Source: Rathayibacter sp. Leaf185
GTDB lineage: Bacteria; Actinomycetota; Actinomycetes; Actinomycetales; Microbacteriaceae
NCBI RefSeq assembly: GCF_001423885.1
Contig: NZ_LMPP01000002.1
Location: forward strand, 628,575 to 692,574
Length of the DNA: 64,000 nt
Direction of reading: 5' to 3'
The notes under the pieces were generated by a model that searched no databases, was not told where the DNA came from, and saw only the letters and a list, made by a program, of their open reading frames with translations. A program made the translations under genes and the position numbers. Positions 63,729 through 64,000 of the stretch are shown one piece after another (within the stretch, counting starts at the first letter, position 1; each line of letters starts with the position of its first letter).

Positions 63729-64000
63729 ATGGATCCCCGCGACGACCGCCTGTCGACCGAGCCCGGCATCGCCCGTCCCGACGCCGTGCAGCGCCAGCGA
63801 CTCGACGAGCAGACCCCCTCCGACGACGTCGTCGCCAAGATCCTCACCACGGAGGCGGCGCACCGCGTCTCGCGCCGTTGGCCGCTGATCTCCGCCACGG
63901 TCGCGCTGCTGGTCACGATCGTGCTGGCGGTGATCATCGCCTTCCGCCCCACCTCGGCGTTCTCGTTCGACGTCGAGTGGATGGACGAGGTCGTCGAGCA
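63729..64000 (+). CDS. Membrane protein, possibly PAP2-family phosphatase (partial, cut by window edge)
   Basis: About 90 residues are visible: a charged cytoplasmic tail (DPRDDRLSTEPGIARPDA), one membrane helix (SATVALLVTIVLAVIIAF near 55-72) and then SFDVEWMDEVVE, which resembles the opening of actinobacterial PAP2 phosphatases (undecaprenyl-diphosphatase-like). The catalytic residues lie outside the window, so the family call is tentative. CAGTAT 6 nt before ATG 63729 may be a leaderless -10. Confidence 0.5.
   Translation, partial: MDPRDDRLSTEPGIARPDAVQRQRLDEQTPSDDVVAKILTTEAAHRVSRRWPLISATVALLVTIVLAVIIAFRPTSAFSFDVEWMDEVVE

Overview
The window is a GC-rich actinobacterial chromosome segment. 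Small high-GC genes, many 4-nt ATGA/GTGA overlaps, GlnR-, NrdR- and HspR-type sites, leaderless TANNNT promoters and an nrdHIEF ribonucleotide reductase cluster all point to Actinomycetia. The gene set (fused NirD-chelatase, PASTA penicillin-binding protein, xylose and alpha-xyloside loci) fits Microbacteriaceae, perhaps a Rathayibacter- or Clavibacter-like plant-associated species; the genus is an inference. I see no phage, integrase, transposase, CRISPR array, rRNA or tRNA, so this looks like ordinary chromosome rather than an island.

Left part (1-8375): a complete nitrate/nitrite assimilation locus built around a divergent control region. Leftward run a NirD-sirohydrochlorin chelatase fusion, a NarK transporter and a molybdopterin nitrate reductase cut by the window edge. 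Rightward run NirB, a CobA-type methyltransferase and an NnaR-like HemD-winged-helix regulator. The control region carries GlnR-type boxes facing both ways. Next come a DUF559 protein, glycerate kinase (to 10838) and nrdHIEF (11339-15302). The nrd genes are preceded by a dense regulatory stretch with four DnaA-box-like 9-mers and two NrdR boxes 32 bp apart.

Middle part (15372-39000): a decayed HepT/MNT toxin-antitoxin pair (frameshifted antitoxin, HepT histidine lost), a GNAT, an aldo/keto reductase, a Clp ATPase behind an HspR-type HAIR element, a PASTA-containing class A PBP, a divergent phosphopantetheinyl-transferase-like protein, a secreted protein, a large secreted GH43 enzyme, a beta-lactamase-fold hydrolase, a multiple-monosaccharide ABC importer (chvE-gguA-gguB) with a lac-like operator, an SDR, a LacI regulator, a gamma-carbonic-anhydrase-like hexapeptide protein and a histidine phosphatase.

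Right part (38605-64000): a four-gene FtsX/MacB-type exporter with every junction overlapping, a ProV plus fused ProW-ProX osmolyte importer, and a pentose locus. In that locus xylA-xylB face left. A LacI regulator, a solute-binding protein, two permeases, a YicI-type alpha-xylosidase and a ROK regulator face right. Together they would import alpha-xylosides (for example isoprimeverose from xyloglucan), release xylose and phosphorylate it to xylulose 5-phosphate. The window ends with a TetR/SRPBCC pair around a clear operator, a Bcr/CflA-type exporter and a truncated membrane protein.

Two general features stand out. First, at least seven genes have a TANNNT-like -10 exactly 6-7 nt before the start codon, so leaderless transcription is common here. 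Second, several intergenic gaps contain long perfect or near-perfect inverted repeats of 14-23 bp arms. Two of the sequences recur at distant loci, which suggests an uncharacterised palindromic repeat family.
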